Below, piece after piece: positions 29,320 to 38,127 of a stretch of 64,000 bases of DNA (positions within the stretch are counted from its first letter, which is position 1; each line of letters starts with the position of its first letter). The translations under genes and the position numbers were made by a program. The stretch lies in the NCBI GenBank assembly GCA_963824645.1, contig CAWGQC010000010.1, positions 62,001 through 126,000 of the forward strand, in the 5' to 3' direction. The notes under the pieces are model-generated. The model was not told the DNA's origin. It ran no database searches and saw only the letters and a list, made by a program, of their open reading frames with translations. Source of the stretch: Bog-756 sp963824645 (GTDB lineage Bacteria > Actinomycetota > Acidimicrobiia > Acidimicrobiales > RAAP-2).

Positions 29320-30420
29320 ATGGACGTGATGCCGGACACGACGCCTCTCCTCACCGAGGCGGACCTGGTTGCGCTGGTGGGCGGAGGACTGACCAGGGAC
29401 GAAGTCGGCCCTCTCCACGGACGCCCGCTGGTGGCGGTGGCTCTTCGGGATGCGGCCCAGGCCCGCCGGCTGGCCCCGTTGGTCCGCCACCTGCCGTGCG
29501 TGACCGTGGGCCTGGCCGAGCGGGCGTTCGCCGCGCCCCGGGGATTCGACCTCTACCTGTGCGGCAACGCCGATGCGTCGGCGCCGTGGATCCCCTGCGT
29601 CGGGTCGACCGAGTCGGAACTGGCCGGACTGGCAGCGGCGGCGTCCGATCACCCGGTGGCGGCGCTGGTTCTGGTCCAGCTGCTGCGGATGGCCCCGGCA
29701 CTCGATGTGGCCGGTGGGATCACCGTCGAGTCGCTGGCCTACGCCACCCTCCAGTCGGCTGCCGACCACCGGAGCTGGCTGTCCGCCCGGGCGGCGGGAA
29801 GGAACGCGCCACCGCGGCGGGAGGGACGGGCCAGGCAGGACGCATCGGAACCGGTGGTGGCCTCCCGACAGGCCGGGAGCCTCCGGATCGTCCTCAACCG
29901 GCCGCAGGTGCGAAACGCCTACAGCGCGGCCATGCGCGACGCCCTGATCGAAATCCTGCGGGTGGCCGCGGCCGATTCCGAGGTTAAAGAGGTGGTCATC
30001 GAAGGAGCCGGTCCCGATTTCTGCAGCGGCGGTGACCTCGACGAGTTCGGAACGACGCTCGATCCGTCGGTGGCTCACGCCGTTCGTTCCACTCGAAGCG
30101 CCGGCAATGCCCTCGCCTCCTGTGCCGACCGGTGCTTGGTGCGGGTCCATGGTGCCTGTGTGGGGGCCGGTACCGAACTGGCGGCCTTTGCCCAACGGGT
30201 GGTGGCGGCGCCCGACGCGGTGTTTCGACTTCCGGAGCTGTCGATGGGTCTTGTCCCCGGGGCGGGAGGCACGGTCAGCGTGCCCAGACGCATCGGTTCG
30301 CCCCGTGCGGCGTGGCTGGCCCTGTCGGGGAAGGGACTGGACGCCGATACCGCCCTCAGGTGGGGTCTGATCGATGACATCGACGATCACATGGCCAGTG
30401 CCGTTCTGGATGGGGGCTGA
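29320..30420 (+). CDS. Enoyl-CoA hydratase/isomerase family protein with N-terminal extension
   Basis: The crotonase domain occupies about residues 190-366. It has the CoA-binding turn LNRPQVRNAYSAAMRDAL, the oxyanion segment GAGPDFCSGGDLDEFG, and HGACVGAGTELAAFAQRVVA, with PELSMGLVPGAGGTVSVPRR. The first 165 residues are not crotonase and contain a small alpha/beta region that I do not recognise. The catalytic Glu pair of classic hydratases is only partly visible, so hydratase, isomerase or hydrolase activity all remain possible. ATG 29320; ATG 29329 is an alternative. Confidence 0.85.
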   Translation: MDVMPDTTPLLTEADLVALVGGGLTRDEVGPLHGRPLVAVALRDAAQARRLAPLVRHLPCVTVGLAERAFAAPRGFDLYLCGNADASAPWIPCVGSTESELAGLAAAASDHPVAALVLVQLLRMAPALDVAGGITVESLAYATLQSAADHRSWLSARAAGRNAPPRREGRARQDASEPVVASRQAGSLRIVLNRPQVRNAYSAAMRDALIEILRVAAADSEVKEVVIEGAGPDFCSGGDLDEFGTTLDPSVAHAVRSTRSAGNALASCADRCLVRVHGACVGAGTELAAFAQRVVAAPDAVFRLPELSMGLVPGAGGTVSVPRRIGSPRAAWLALSGKGLDADTALRWGLIDDIDDHMASAVLDGG

Positions 30421-30932
30421 CCGGAAACTGGGCGTCCGGAGACTGGGCCTGAGGCAGCCCCGGAGCACGGCCGGCGAATAGATACCGTGGATGGTGGCGT
30501 GGGCATCGGCCCGATCCGGCGGGATGTGAGTTCCGGATCGCTGGCTGAAGCGGGTGGTGGACAACGACGACCTCTGTTCTGCGAGCCTGTGCTGGTCGGT
30601 TGCCGCCCACCTCGACGCCGGGGCGGACCGCCCCTCTGACCACCGCCCCACGGCCCCGATGGTGTCGGCCCCGGCCCACATCGATCCCGGACCGGGCCCT
30701 TGAAGGGGATGAATCGATTGACGCTCGAGACCCAGGATACGTTGGTCCGAACGCCTTCGGGGATTTCTGTCGGCAGCCCAGTCTCTGGCAGCATGAAGGA
30801 CCGGTGGGGAGCGCCCGTACCCGACTGGGGTGGGGGCAGACCCCAATCGGGCACGAGGGTGAGCCGATCGGGTTCGCCCACACCGCGAGCACAGAGGGCC
30901 AGCAGAAGGGGCCAGGACAAGGGGATGGATCA
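30421..30932. other. 512-base stretch without a supported gene; holds short repeats and a strong hairpin
   Basis: Open frames here on both strands lack recognisable features. Two near-identical 12-mers, CGGAAACTGGGC and CGGAGACTGGGC, lie just after the hydratase stop. A 15-bp imperfect stem is at 30817-30854, about 80 bases before the next gene. The stretch may be an untranslated leader of the 30933 gene-P450 unit. Confidence 0.5.
30817..30854 (+). promoter_or_regulatory. Strong hairpin in the leader of the small protein-P450 unit
   Basis: GTACCCGACTGGGGT (30817-30831) and ACCCCAATCGGGCAC (30840-30854) pair at 13 of 15 positions around an 8-base loop (gggggcag). It has no U tract downstream, so it is not a canonical terminator. 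It could be an RNA leader structure or a protein-binding dyad. Confidence 0.45.
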
Positions 30933-31244
30933 GTGAAATTCAAGCCGGGAGCACGATTGCGGAGCGCCGTGTGCAGTACCGAGGTCGTGGTGGTGCGAGC
31001 TCCGCAGGATGATCATGACCTGACCTGTTGTGGCGCCCCCATGATGGACCGGGACGAGGTCGCCGACGGAGCCGGCCCGGCGGACTCCTCTACTGAGGGG
31101 GACCCCGTCCTCATCGGGAAGCGCTACTCCGAGCCGACCTCGGGCATCGAGGTCCTCTGCACCCAGGCCGGTCCCGGGCCTCTGGCCTACAACGGCCAGC
31201 CCCTGTCAGCCAACGCTCCCAAACCGCTGCCGGCGTCGGACTGA
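30933..31244 (+). CDS. Small conserved-looking protein of unknown function (103 aa)
   Basis: The sequence starts VKFKPGARLRSAVCSTEVVVV and ends with GIEVLCTQAGPGPLAYNGQPL and KPLPASD. It contains four Cys, in AVCSTEV, DLTCCGAPMM and VLCTQ, which could bind metal. I recall similar short proteins beside acyl-CoA ligase and P450 genes in actinobacteria, but cannot confirm this. GTG 30933 has aaggggatgg upstream and starts exactly where the coding character begins. It ends 14 bases before the P450 start, so the two are probably cotranscribed. Confidence 0.7.
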   Translation: MKFKPGARLRSAVCSTEVVVVRAPQDDHDLTCCGAPMMDRDEVADGAGPADSSTEGDPVLIGKRYSEPTSGIEVLCTQAGPGPLAYNGQPLSANAPKPLPASD

Positions 31245-31258
31245 CCGGAGCCGGATCC

Positions 31259-32461
31259 GTGCCGGTTGAGTCCATCGAGTTCGACCCTTTCTCGGACACC
31301 TTTTTCGACGACCCCTACGACACCTACGCCCGCTTGCGGGACGAGGCCCCGGTCTATTTCAACGAGGCCTACGGCTTCTACGCGGTATCCCGCTACGCCG
31401 ACGTGGTCGCGGTGCACGGCGATCCGGAACGGTTCGTGAGCTCCTACGGGGTGACTCTCGAAATGCTCCGGCAACACCGGCCTACCGCCGTCGACATGAT
31501 GATCATGATGGACCCGCCCGAACACACCCTCCATCGTCGTCTGGTCAGCCAGGCCTTCAGCCGACGGGCCGTCGGCGACCTCGAGCCTCTGGTGGCCGGA
31601 GTCATCGACGGCCTCCTCGACGGATTGCTCGGGCGTCGTCAATTCGACATGGTCGCTGATTTCGCTGCTCTCTTCCCCGTCGAAGTCATCTCGTCGATGC
31701 TGGGTGTCCCCGTCGGCGAGCGCCAGCAGATTCGGCTCTGGGTGGACACCATGCTTCACCGGGAGGAAGGTGTGCCCGACACCACCCAGGAGGGGATGGA
31801 AGCGGCCCTCTACCTGGTGGAATATCTGCTCGAGCTGTCCCGGGCCAAGCGGGCTGAACCGGACGGTTTGCTCATGGCCCGGCTCATCGATGCCGAGATC
31901 GACGACGGTAGCGGTGCCATGAAGAAACTGAGCGACGAGGAGGTGGCCACGTTCGCCGCCCTCATCGCCAGCGCCGGCAGTGAGACGGTCACCAAGCTCA
32001 TCGGCAGTGCCGTCGTCCTGTTCGACCAGCACCCCGACCAGTGGGACCGGGTCCGGGCCGATCCCTCTGCCGTGTCCGGTGCCGTCGAGGAGGTGCTGCG
32101 CATGCATCCACCCTCTCAGTACCAGGGCCGCTACTCAGTGGAGCCGGTCACCCTCGAAGGGGGCACCATCCCGGCGGACATGCCGGTCCTGTTGCTGACC
32201 GGCGCCGCCACCCGGGACCCCCGGGAGTACGAGAATCCCGATGTGTTCGACATCACCCGGGGTGGACGCACCACACTGGCCTTCGGGTACGGGGTCCACG
32301 GTTGTTTGGGGGCGTGGCTGGCCCGTATGGAGAGCCAGCTGGCGTTGGGAGGGATCCTCCGACGGTGGCCGGAGTTCACCGTCGAGCGGGACGGCCTCAA
32401 GAGGGTCAGCATGTCCAACGTGGCCGGGTTCTCCCACGTACCGGTGACAGTGCCCGCCTGA
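31259..32461 (+). CDS. Cytochrome P450
   Basis: A soluble heme-thiolate monooxygenase of 400 residues, the usual bacterial size. The heme loop is FGYGVHGCLGAWLAR with the axial Cys349. The ExxR pair is in EEVLR, and the C-helix WxxxR region is represented by HTLHRRLVSQAF. The I-helix reads ALIASAGSETVTKL, with Glu in place of the usual acidic Asp before Thr. GTG 31259 has ggagccgg upstream. The acyl-CoA ligase gene is convergent. No ferredoxin is adjacent; the nearest one in the window is at 47454. The substrate is unknown. Confidence 0.95.
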   Translation: MPVESIEFDPFSDTFFDDPYDTYARLRDEAPVYFNEAYGFYAVSRYADVVAVHGDPERFVSSYGVTLEMLRQHRPTAVDMMIMMDPPEHTLHRRLVSQAFSRRAVGDLEPLVAGVIDGLLDGLLGRRQFDMVADFAALFPVEVISSMLGVPVGERQQIRLWVDTMLHREEGVPDTTQEGMEAALYLVEYLLELSRAKRAEPDGLLMARLIDAEIDDGSGAMKKLSDEEVATFAALIASAGSETVTKLIGSAVVLFDQHPDQWDRVRADPSAVSGAVEEVLRMHPPSQYQGRYSVEPVTLEGGTIPADMPVLLLTGAATRDPREYENPDVFDITRGGRTTLAFGYGVHGCLGAWLARMESQLALGGILRRWPEFTVERDGLKRVSMSNVAGFSHVPVTVPA

Positions 32462-32521
32462 CACCGAAGTGGTCACTGCGGCCTCACCGATGACCGCGCT
32501 GCCGATAACAGCGGTGCCGAT

Positions 32522-32551
32522 GACCGCCGGGCTCAGGACCGCCGGGCTCAG
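32522..32551. repeat. Two perfect 15-bp tandem repeats at the end of the acyl-CoA ligase gene
   Basis: GACCGCCGGGCTCAG occurs twice in a row and spans the stop codon of the minus-strand ligase gene. A looser repeat of ccgatgaccgc lies just left of it. It sits between convergent genes. Confidence 0.8.
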
Positions 32552-34074
32552 GACGCCGGCGCGTCGTCTGCTGCCTCGAGTTCCTGACGGAGAACGCGTC
32601 GGAGCAGCTTCCCCGTCTCTGTGTAGGGGAGGGTGGCCCGGAATTCGACCTGATCGGGTGTGCGGGACCCCCTCACCCGTGACCGTACCCAGGCCCGCAC
32701 GCCGTCGGCAGTGAGGGTGGCGCCGGGGGCGGGGACGATGACCGCGGCGATCCGTTGGCCCCAGTCGTCGTCGGCCACACCGACGACAGCGCAGTCGGCC
32801 ACGCCGGGCTGGGAGGCGATGACCTCTTCGATTTCGACCGGGGCGATGTTCTCGCCGCCGCGGATGATGGTGTCGTCGAAGCGACCCATGATGAACAGGT
32901 AGCCCTCGGCGTCGAGGTAGCCGGTGTCCCGCGTGGCGAACCAGGCGGCGTCCTCCGGATCGGCGGCGTCGGTCGTGCCCAGATACTCACCCGACACCTG
33001 GGCGCCCCGCACATGGATCTCCCCTTCGTGGCCGGGTCCCAGTCGGGTGCCGTCCGGATCGCGGATCTCGATGTCGATACCGGGCACGGCCCGACCGGCG
33101 GAGCGCAGCCGGTCGCGCGCCGCGGGGTCTGCCCCGTCGAGGGCGCGACGATGGTCATCGGGACTCAGAAGTGCGATGGTGGAGGCGGTTTCGGTCAGCC
33201 CATAGGCGTTGACGAAGCCCACGTCCGGGAAGATCAGGAGCGCCGCCTCGAGAACCCGGTGGGGCATGGCCGCCCCGCCGTAGACGATGGAGGTGAGGGA
33301 CGGGGGTGCCGACTCCCCGGTGTCCTGCAGGCGCTCGACGATCCGGGCCAACATGGTCGGAACCACCATGGCATGGGTCACCCGCTCCTCTCGCACCAGG
33401 CGGAGCCAGTTGTCGGCGTCGAAGGCGTCGAGGTAGATGACCCGACGCCCGCTGTAGAGATTGGTGAGGACGTGGGCCACACCGGCAATGTGGTACGGCG
33501 GAACGGCCACCAGAGCGGCGTCGGTGGCGTCGGCCGCTGCGTACTCCACGGTGCCCAGGACGTAGCTGGTCAGGTGCCGATGGCGCAGGACGACCGCCTT
33601 GGGCTCAGAGGTGGTGCCACTGGTGTAGAGAAGAACGGCTACGTCGTCGGGATCAGGCTCGGATGTTCCGGCGCCCGCGGCACCTTCGGTGCCGCCGCCC
33701 AGCGAGAGGAACTGGTCGGGACCGAGAACCCGGCGCCCGGCTTGGCGCAGGGCGGACAGCCGGGGCTCGTCGGCGACGATCAGGGCGCCGGGGTGACGGT
33801 CGAGGATCTCGTCCTGGCGATCGTCGGCCAGGCGGTAGTTGACCGGAACCAGCGGAATGCCGGCGGCCGAGGCGGCGAATACGGCCACCGGGAAGGCCAG
33901 GCTGTTGGGGGAGGCGAAGACCAGGTTGGTGGTTCCGTCGGCCGCCAGCGAGGCGCCGACGCGTCGAGCACTGGCCTGCAGGCCCCCCGCCGTCACCTCC
34001 TGGTCGCCGAATCGGAACACCGGACGGTCCGGGTCGACGGCGCCGGCCATCTCGAGCAGGAGGAGGAGGTTCAT
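32548..34074 (-). CDS. AMP-binding acyl-CoA synthetase/ligase
   Basis: An ANL-superfamily enzyme that adenylates a carboxylate and transfers it to CoA. It has the P-loop-like LLYTSGTTSEPKAVVLRH, the A5 region VNAYGLTETAS, the A7/A8 hinge with TGYLDAEGYLFIMGRFDD and IIRGGENIAPVEIEEVI, and a C-terminal lysine motif YTETGKLLRRVL. At 508 residues it is normal. ATG 34074 has no obvious ribosome site. It follows the SDR-aldolase-amidohydrolase unit on the same strand. The acyl substrate is undetermined. Confidence 0.94.
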   Translation of the reverse strand: MNLLLLLEMAGAVDPDRPVFRFGDQEVTAGGLQASARRVGASLAADGTTNLVFASPNSLAFPVAVFAASAAGIPLVPVNYRLADDRQDEILDRHPGALIVADEPRLSALRQAGRRVLGPDQFLSLGGGTEGAAGAGTSEPDPDDVAVLLYTSGTTSEPKAVVLRHRHLTSYVLGTVEYAAADATDAALVAVPPYHIAGVAHVLTNLYSGRRVIYLDAFDADNWLRLVREERVTHAMVVPTMLARIVERLQDTGESAPPSLTSIVYGGAAMPHRVLEAALLIFPDVGFVNAYGLTETASTIALLSPDDHRRALDGADPAARDRLRSAGRAVPGIDIEIRDPDGTRLGPGHEGEIHVRGAQVSGEYLGTTDAADPEDAAWFATRDTGYLDAEGYLFIMGRFDDTIIRGGENIAPVEIEEVIASQPGVADCAVVGVADDDWGQRIAAVIVPAPGATLTADGVRAWVRSRVRGSRTPDQVEFRATLPYTETGKLLRRVLRQELEAADDAPAS

Positions 34075-34130
34075 GGTCAGTTGGTGGGTTCGAGAGTGGA
34101 GGAGGAGGTCGAAGTCAGTTCGGGGCGATG

Positions 34131-34162
34131 GCAGACACGGGGTGAGGCAGACACGGGGTGAG
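34131..34162. repeat. Two perfect 16-bp tandem repeats upstream of the acyl-CoA ligase
   Basis: GCAGACACGGGGTGAG is present twice in a row, followed by a partial third copy (gcagaca). It lies in the 145-base gap between the SDR stop and the ligase start, where a ligase promoter would be. Confidence 0.85.
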
Positions 34163-34219
34163 GCAGACAGAGGTTAATCAGCACGGGAGGTTGATGAGCT
34201 CAGAAAGGTAATGCGACCG

Positions 34220-34984
34220 TCACTTCGGGGCGAAGCGCTGGCCGCCGTCGAGACGGATCGTACCGCCGTTCAACATGGGGTTTTCCACGATGGCCACCAC
34301 CAGCCGGGCGAACTCGTCGGGGCGGCCCATCCGCTTGGGAAAGGCAGCGTCGGCCGTGAGCTTGTCGGCATAGTCGTCGGGGATGCCGGCGGTGATACCG
34401 GTCAGGAACAGACTGGGAGCGATGGCGTCGACACGGATGCCGTAGGACCCGAGGTCCCGGGCCATGGTCAGGGTCATGCCGGCGATACCGGCCTTGGCCG
34501 CGGCGTAGGCCACCTGGCCGATCTGGCCCTCGAAGGCGGCGATCGAAGACGTGTTGACGATGACCCCCCGCTCTCCGTCGTCGGGCTGGTTGTCGGCCAT
34601 GTGCATGGCCTGCAGCCGGTTGAGGTTGAAGGTGGCGACCAGGTTGAGCTCCACCACCTTCCTGAACTCGGCCAGCGGGTGGGGTCCCGATCGGGACAGA
34701 GTCTTGTGGGCGATGCCGCCGCCGGCGGTGTTGACCGCCACGTGAAGGCCCCCAAGGGATCCGACCGCATCGGCCAGCGCCGCCTCGGTTCCATCGGCGT
34801 CTGTGACGTCGCATGGGTGGAAGGTGGCCCCCTCGCCGAGGCCGGAGGCGACGGCGTCTCCGGGGGAGCTCGGCAGGTCCAGGATGGCCACCCGCGCCCC
34901 CCGCTCGGCCAAAAGCTCGGCGGTGGCGCGGGCCATCCCCGAGGCACCTCCCACCACGACTGCCTTCTTGCCGGGTATCTCCAT
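34220..34984 (-). CDS. SDR family NAD(P)-dependent oxidoreductase (3-hydroxyacyl-CoA dehydrogenase-like)
   Basis: A classical short-chain dehydrogenase of 254 residues. It has the cofactor motif VVVGGASGMARATAELL, an acidic residue at the end of the second strand (AILDLPSS) favouring NAD, VNTAGGG, the catalytic Ser in NTSSIAAFEGQIG, and YAAAKAGI (Tyr-x3-Lys). The overall sequence resembles type II 3-hydroxyacyl-CoA dehydrogenases. ATG 34984 has agagg six bases upstream. It lies between the aldolase and ligase genes on the minus strand. Confidence 0.94.
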   Translation of the reverse strand: MEIPGKKAVVVGGASGMARATAELLAERGARVAILDLPSSPGDAVASGLGEGATFHPCDVTDADGTEAALADAVGSLGGLHVAVNTAGGGIAHKTLSRSGPHPLAEFRKVVELNLVATFNLNRLQAMHMADNQPDDGERGVIVNTSSIAAFEGQIGQVAYAAAKAGIAGMTLTMARDLGSYGIRVDAIAPSLFLTGITAGIPDDYADKLTADAAFPKRMGRPDEFARLVVAIVENPMLNGGTIRLDGGQRFAPK

Positions 34985-35157
34985 GGGATCCTCTCTCGGG
35001 TGGGCTCTCTCTGCCGGGGCTGTAGGGCATCGGACGGTGAGGCGGGGCGCCGCGTACGCCTGTGGGGCCTAGAACTGTTGGGCTCAGGACTGGTGCAGCG
35101 TAGAACTGCGGGACATGGGGCTGCGAGCCCGGATCGAAAGGTTCCGGATCGGAGAGG

Positions 35158-35923
35158 TCAGCGACCGGGGGCGGCGGGCGCGCATCGGGGAGCGAGCAGC
35201 GTGGGATCCCTCCGCAGCTCTTTCCGGGCCATGGCTTCGAAGAACCCCACGAAACCCTCACCGTCCGACGCGGCGAAGAAGGAGCGTGCCGGGTCGGGGA
35301 ACGGGCGGCCGGAGCCCAGGGATTCGACGTACCAGGCCCGCCGGCTGCGGTATTCGAGGGCCACGGCGCGCTCGGTGGGCGGCCCGGATGCTGCCGGCGG
35401 TGACGAAGACCCCGTGGTTGACCAGCAGGGCCATATCGGCCGTTCCCATGGCTGTTACAGCACGGGCGGCGCTGTCGCGTGAGTTGACCGGACCGTCGTA
35501 CTCGTCGACGATCACTAGCTCCCCCCCGCCCAGCGCCGAACTCTGGTCGTAGCAGCCGGGCAGTCTGGCCAGGTCGGCCCACACCGTTCCGAAACGGGGA
35601 TGGCTGTGCACGGCCACGGTGGTGTTCGGACGCTGCCGGTGGAGCTCGAGGTGGAGCGGGATGCCGAGGGGAACCGGCCAGTCGCCCTCGAGGATGTTCC
35701 CGTCGGGGTCGACGCGGAGCACGTCGTCGGGATGCAGCTCTTCCCACAGCAGATACCACGGGTTGCATAGGAGGGTCCCGTCGGGCTGGCGGTAGGTGAT
35801 GTGACCGGCCAGATGGTCGTCGTAACCCTCCCGCCACAGGGTGCGGGCCAGGAGGACGAGCTCCTGGCGGGGCGTGAGGTCGGGAAGGAGAGCGTCGGCC
35901 GTGGGACGGAAGGGCAGAGTCAC
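35158..35923 (-). pseudogene. Class II aldolase/adducin family protein, frameshifted near its C-terminus
   Basis: The N-terminal frame gives DLTPRQELVLLARTLWREGY, an H-x-H metal pair (HSHPRFGTVW), a proton donor-type YDGPVNSRDSAA and a late His in LLVNHGVFVTAGSIRAAH. Immediately after RAAH the family continuation RAVALEYRSRRAWYVESLG appears in a second frame that runs to a stop at 35158. Removing one C from cacCgag (35371-35377) joins the two. Without it, the first frame ends in unrelated Arg/Pro-rich sequence. GTG 35923 overlaps the upstream amidohydrolase stop (GTGA). This is either a sequence error or a recent inactivation. Confidence 0.85.
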
Positions 35924-37116
35924 GGCAGCACCTGGTCGGGCAGGGGCCAGCGGTAGAGAGCAGCGGCGTTGCCGTGGCAGAGTTTGCGCAGCTCGTCGTC
36001 GGGAAGGTGACCCCAGCATCGTTCGATGACCGACTGGGTGTCGGGCCAGGTGGAGTCGCCGTGGGGATAGTCGACCTCGACCATGATGTGGTCGATGCCG
36101 ATGCGATGGCGGGTGTCGATGGTGGACGGATCATCGATGGTGCAGAACCAGAAATTGCGGGCCAGCGCTTCGGCGGGCAGCAGTCCGGAGGGGTCGTAGT
36201 CCCGTCCGTAGCCGGAGCGTTCGACGATGTTGTCCAGCCGGTCGGCCAGCATGGCCACCCATCCGATGCCGCCCTCGCTCATGGCGATCTTGATGCCGGG
36301 GAAGCGCACCGGGATGCCCGACCACACCCACTCGGCGCAGGCGGACAGGGACATCTGCCCGAACAGGGTCGCCCCCAGCGCCACCAACGGGCTGTCGTCC
36401 GGCATTTCGGGCATCCCGGAGGACCCGACATGGAGGGAGACGACGGTGTCGGTCTCCTCGCAGGCGGCCAGGTAGGGATCCCAGTATCCCGAGAACAGAC
36501 TGGGCAGTCCGATGCGATGCGGTCGCTCGGGGAGGGTGACCGACCGGAAGCCGCGTTCAGCGTTGCGTCGGATCTCATCGGCGCCCTGGTTCGCGTCGGA
36601 CAGGAAGGTGATCCCGCACGGGATGATGCGGTCGGGATAAGGCTGCCACCACGCTTCGTACAGCCAGTCGTTCCAGGCCCGGGTGACGGCCAGTCCGAGC
36701 TCGGGGTCTTGAGCGGCCGAAAATACCCTCCCGCAGAACCCGGTGATCATGGAGGGGAAGTTGAGGGAGGCCCAGACTCCGTTGATGTCCATGTCGGCGA
36801 TGCGGGCGTCGATGTCCCAGCAGCCCCGGCGCATATCCTCGAAGCGGGTCGGTTCGAGGGTCACGCACTCGGGCCGTCGTCCGGCGACCGCGTTCATCCC
36901 CACCTGTGAGTAGCGGGAGCCGTCGAATTCCCAGAGCTGATGGCCCTTCGAGTTCTCGATGACCCGCGGGGCACGGTCCACGAAACGCTGGGCCAGACGA
37001 CCCTCAAACATGTCGGGTGGCTCGACGAGGTGGTCGTCCACCGAGATGACCGTGAAGCGCACCAGTCGGGGGTCCGGATCCGGCAGCAGCGTTTCGGGCC
37101 GCGTGGCGATCTTCAT
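35920..37116 (-). CDS. Amidohydrolase family protein (Amidohydro_2 type, 398 aa)
   Basis: A metal-dependent TIM-barrel hydrolase or decarboxylase. Features are ISVDDHLVEPPDMFEGRL at the N-terminus, VSLHVGSSGMPEMP, IAMSEGGIGWVAMLADRLD, and the C-terminal VEVDYPHGDSTWPDTQ. The final Asp/His set fits the family, but the usual HxH is DDH. ATG 37116 has ggggag six bases upstream. It is the first gene of a minus-strand unit (amidohydrolase, aldolase, SDR, ligase) and is divergent from an LLM oxidoreductase. Confidence 0.88.
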   Translation of the reverse strand: MKIATRPETLLPDPDPRLVRFTVISVDDHLVEPPDMFEGRLAQRFVDRAPRVIENSKGHQLWEFDGSRYSQVGMNAVAGRRPECVTLEPTRFEDMRRGCWDIDARIADMDINGVWASLNFPSMITGFCGRVFSAAQDPELGLAVTRAWNDWLYEAWWQPYPDRIIPCGITFLSDANQGADEIRRNAERGFRSVTLPERPHRIGLPSLFSGYWDPYLAACEETDTVVSLHVGSSGMPEMPDDSPLVALGATLFGQMSLSACAEWVWSGIPVRFPGIKIAMSEGGIGWVAMLADRLDNIVERSGYGRDYDPSGLLPAEALARNFWFCTIDDPSTIDTRHRIGIDHIMVEVDYPHGDSTWPDTQSVIERCWGHLPDDELRKLCHGNAAALYRWPLPDQVLP

Positions 37117-37225
37117 CCCGTTCTCCCCCACCCGGCGATTATGCCAGCTCGGTCGGTGTGCATCCTGGCCAGGGCCCGCCCTACGCTCGGGATCGCCCTG
37201 TCTGTGTTGCGCTGAAAGGAACCCC

Positions 37226-38104
37226 ATGAAAGTCGGTATCCACTACGCCAATTTCACCCTCCCCGGTGGCTCCGAATCGATGGCGGGCACCCTGGCGGCA
37301 ACGGCCCGGGCCGCCGAGGCGGGGGGTTGCGACACCTTCAGCCTCATGGACCACTGGTTCCAGATGGAGCACTTCGCCACCGCCCAGGACCCGATGCTCG
37401 AGGGCTACACCTCGCTCGGCTACCTGGCCGGCCTCACCGACACCATGACCCTCGGTCTTCTGGTCACCGGTGTGACCTACCGCCACCCGGGGCTGCTGGC
37501 CAAGATCGTGACCACCCTCGACGTCCTGTCCGGTGGTCGCGGTCAGCTCGGCATCGGAGCGGCCTGGTACGAACGGGAGCACGCCGCCCTCGGTGTCCCC
37601 TTCCCACCGGTCAGCGAACGATTCGAAAGGTTGGAGGAGACCCTTCAGATCTGCCACCAGATGTGGAGTGACGACGACGGGCCCTATGCCGGCGTGCACT
37701 ACCAGCTGGCCGAAACCATCTGTTCGCCCCGACCCGTCAGCCGACCTCGGCCGCCGATCCTGGTGGGCGGCAGCGGGGAGCGCAAGACGCTGCGGCTGGT
37801 GGCCCGCTATGCCGATGCCTGCAACCTCTTCGCCCCCGATCGGGACGTGGTGGCGCACAAGCTCGAGGTTCTGGCCCGCCACTGCGACGCCGAGAGCCGT
37901 GATCCCGACAGCATCCGGAAGACCATCCTCGGCTTCGACGATCCGTTCACCGACACCGCCGCCTTTCTGGACTCGATGGAGGGGTACGCCAAGCTCGGGG
38001 TCGACATGGTCGAGTTCATGCCTCCGGCACCCGATCCGGCGGCATGGGTGAGCCGACTGGGCGAAGAGATCGTGCCGAAGCTGGCCGACATGGGTGCTAG
38101 CTGA
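37226..38104 (+). CDS. LLM class F420-dependent oxidoreductase
   Basis: A luciferase-like monooxygenase/F420 oxidoreductase of 292 residues. It starts KVGIHYANFTLPGG, then FSLMDHWFQMEHF, LGLLVTGVTYRHPGLLAK, GRGQLGIGAAWYEREHAALG and ILVGGSGERKTLRLVARYAD, the usual order of conserved segments. ATG 37226 has aaagga at a good distance. It is divergent from the amidohydrolase gene with 109 bases between, so the two may share a regulatory region and a pathway. Confidence 0.92.
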   Translation: MKVGIHYANFTLPGGSESMAGTLAATARAAEAGGCDTFSLMDHWFQMEHFATAQDPMLEGYTSLGYLAGLTDTMTLGLLVTGVTYRHPGLLAKIVTTLDVLSGGRGQLGIGAAWYEREHAALGVPFPPVSERFERLEETLQICHQMWSDDDGPYAGVHYQLAETICSPRPVSRPRPPILVGGSGERKTLRLVARYADACNLFAPDRDVVAHKLEVLARHCDAESRDPDSIRKTILGFDDPFTDTAAFLDSMEGYAKLGVDMVEFMPPAPDPAAWVSRLGEEIVPKLADMGAS

Positions 38105-38127
38105 GGACAGGTGGGGCGTGGCGGGGG

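Noticed and set aside
30600..30932. Upstream half of a 214-codon open frame before the P450 gene
   Set aside because: Only the part from GTG 30933 looks like protein; the upstream part is low-complexity translation of non-coding sequence that contains the hairpin.
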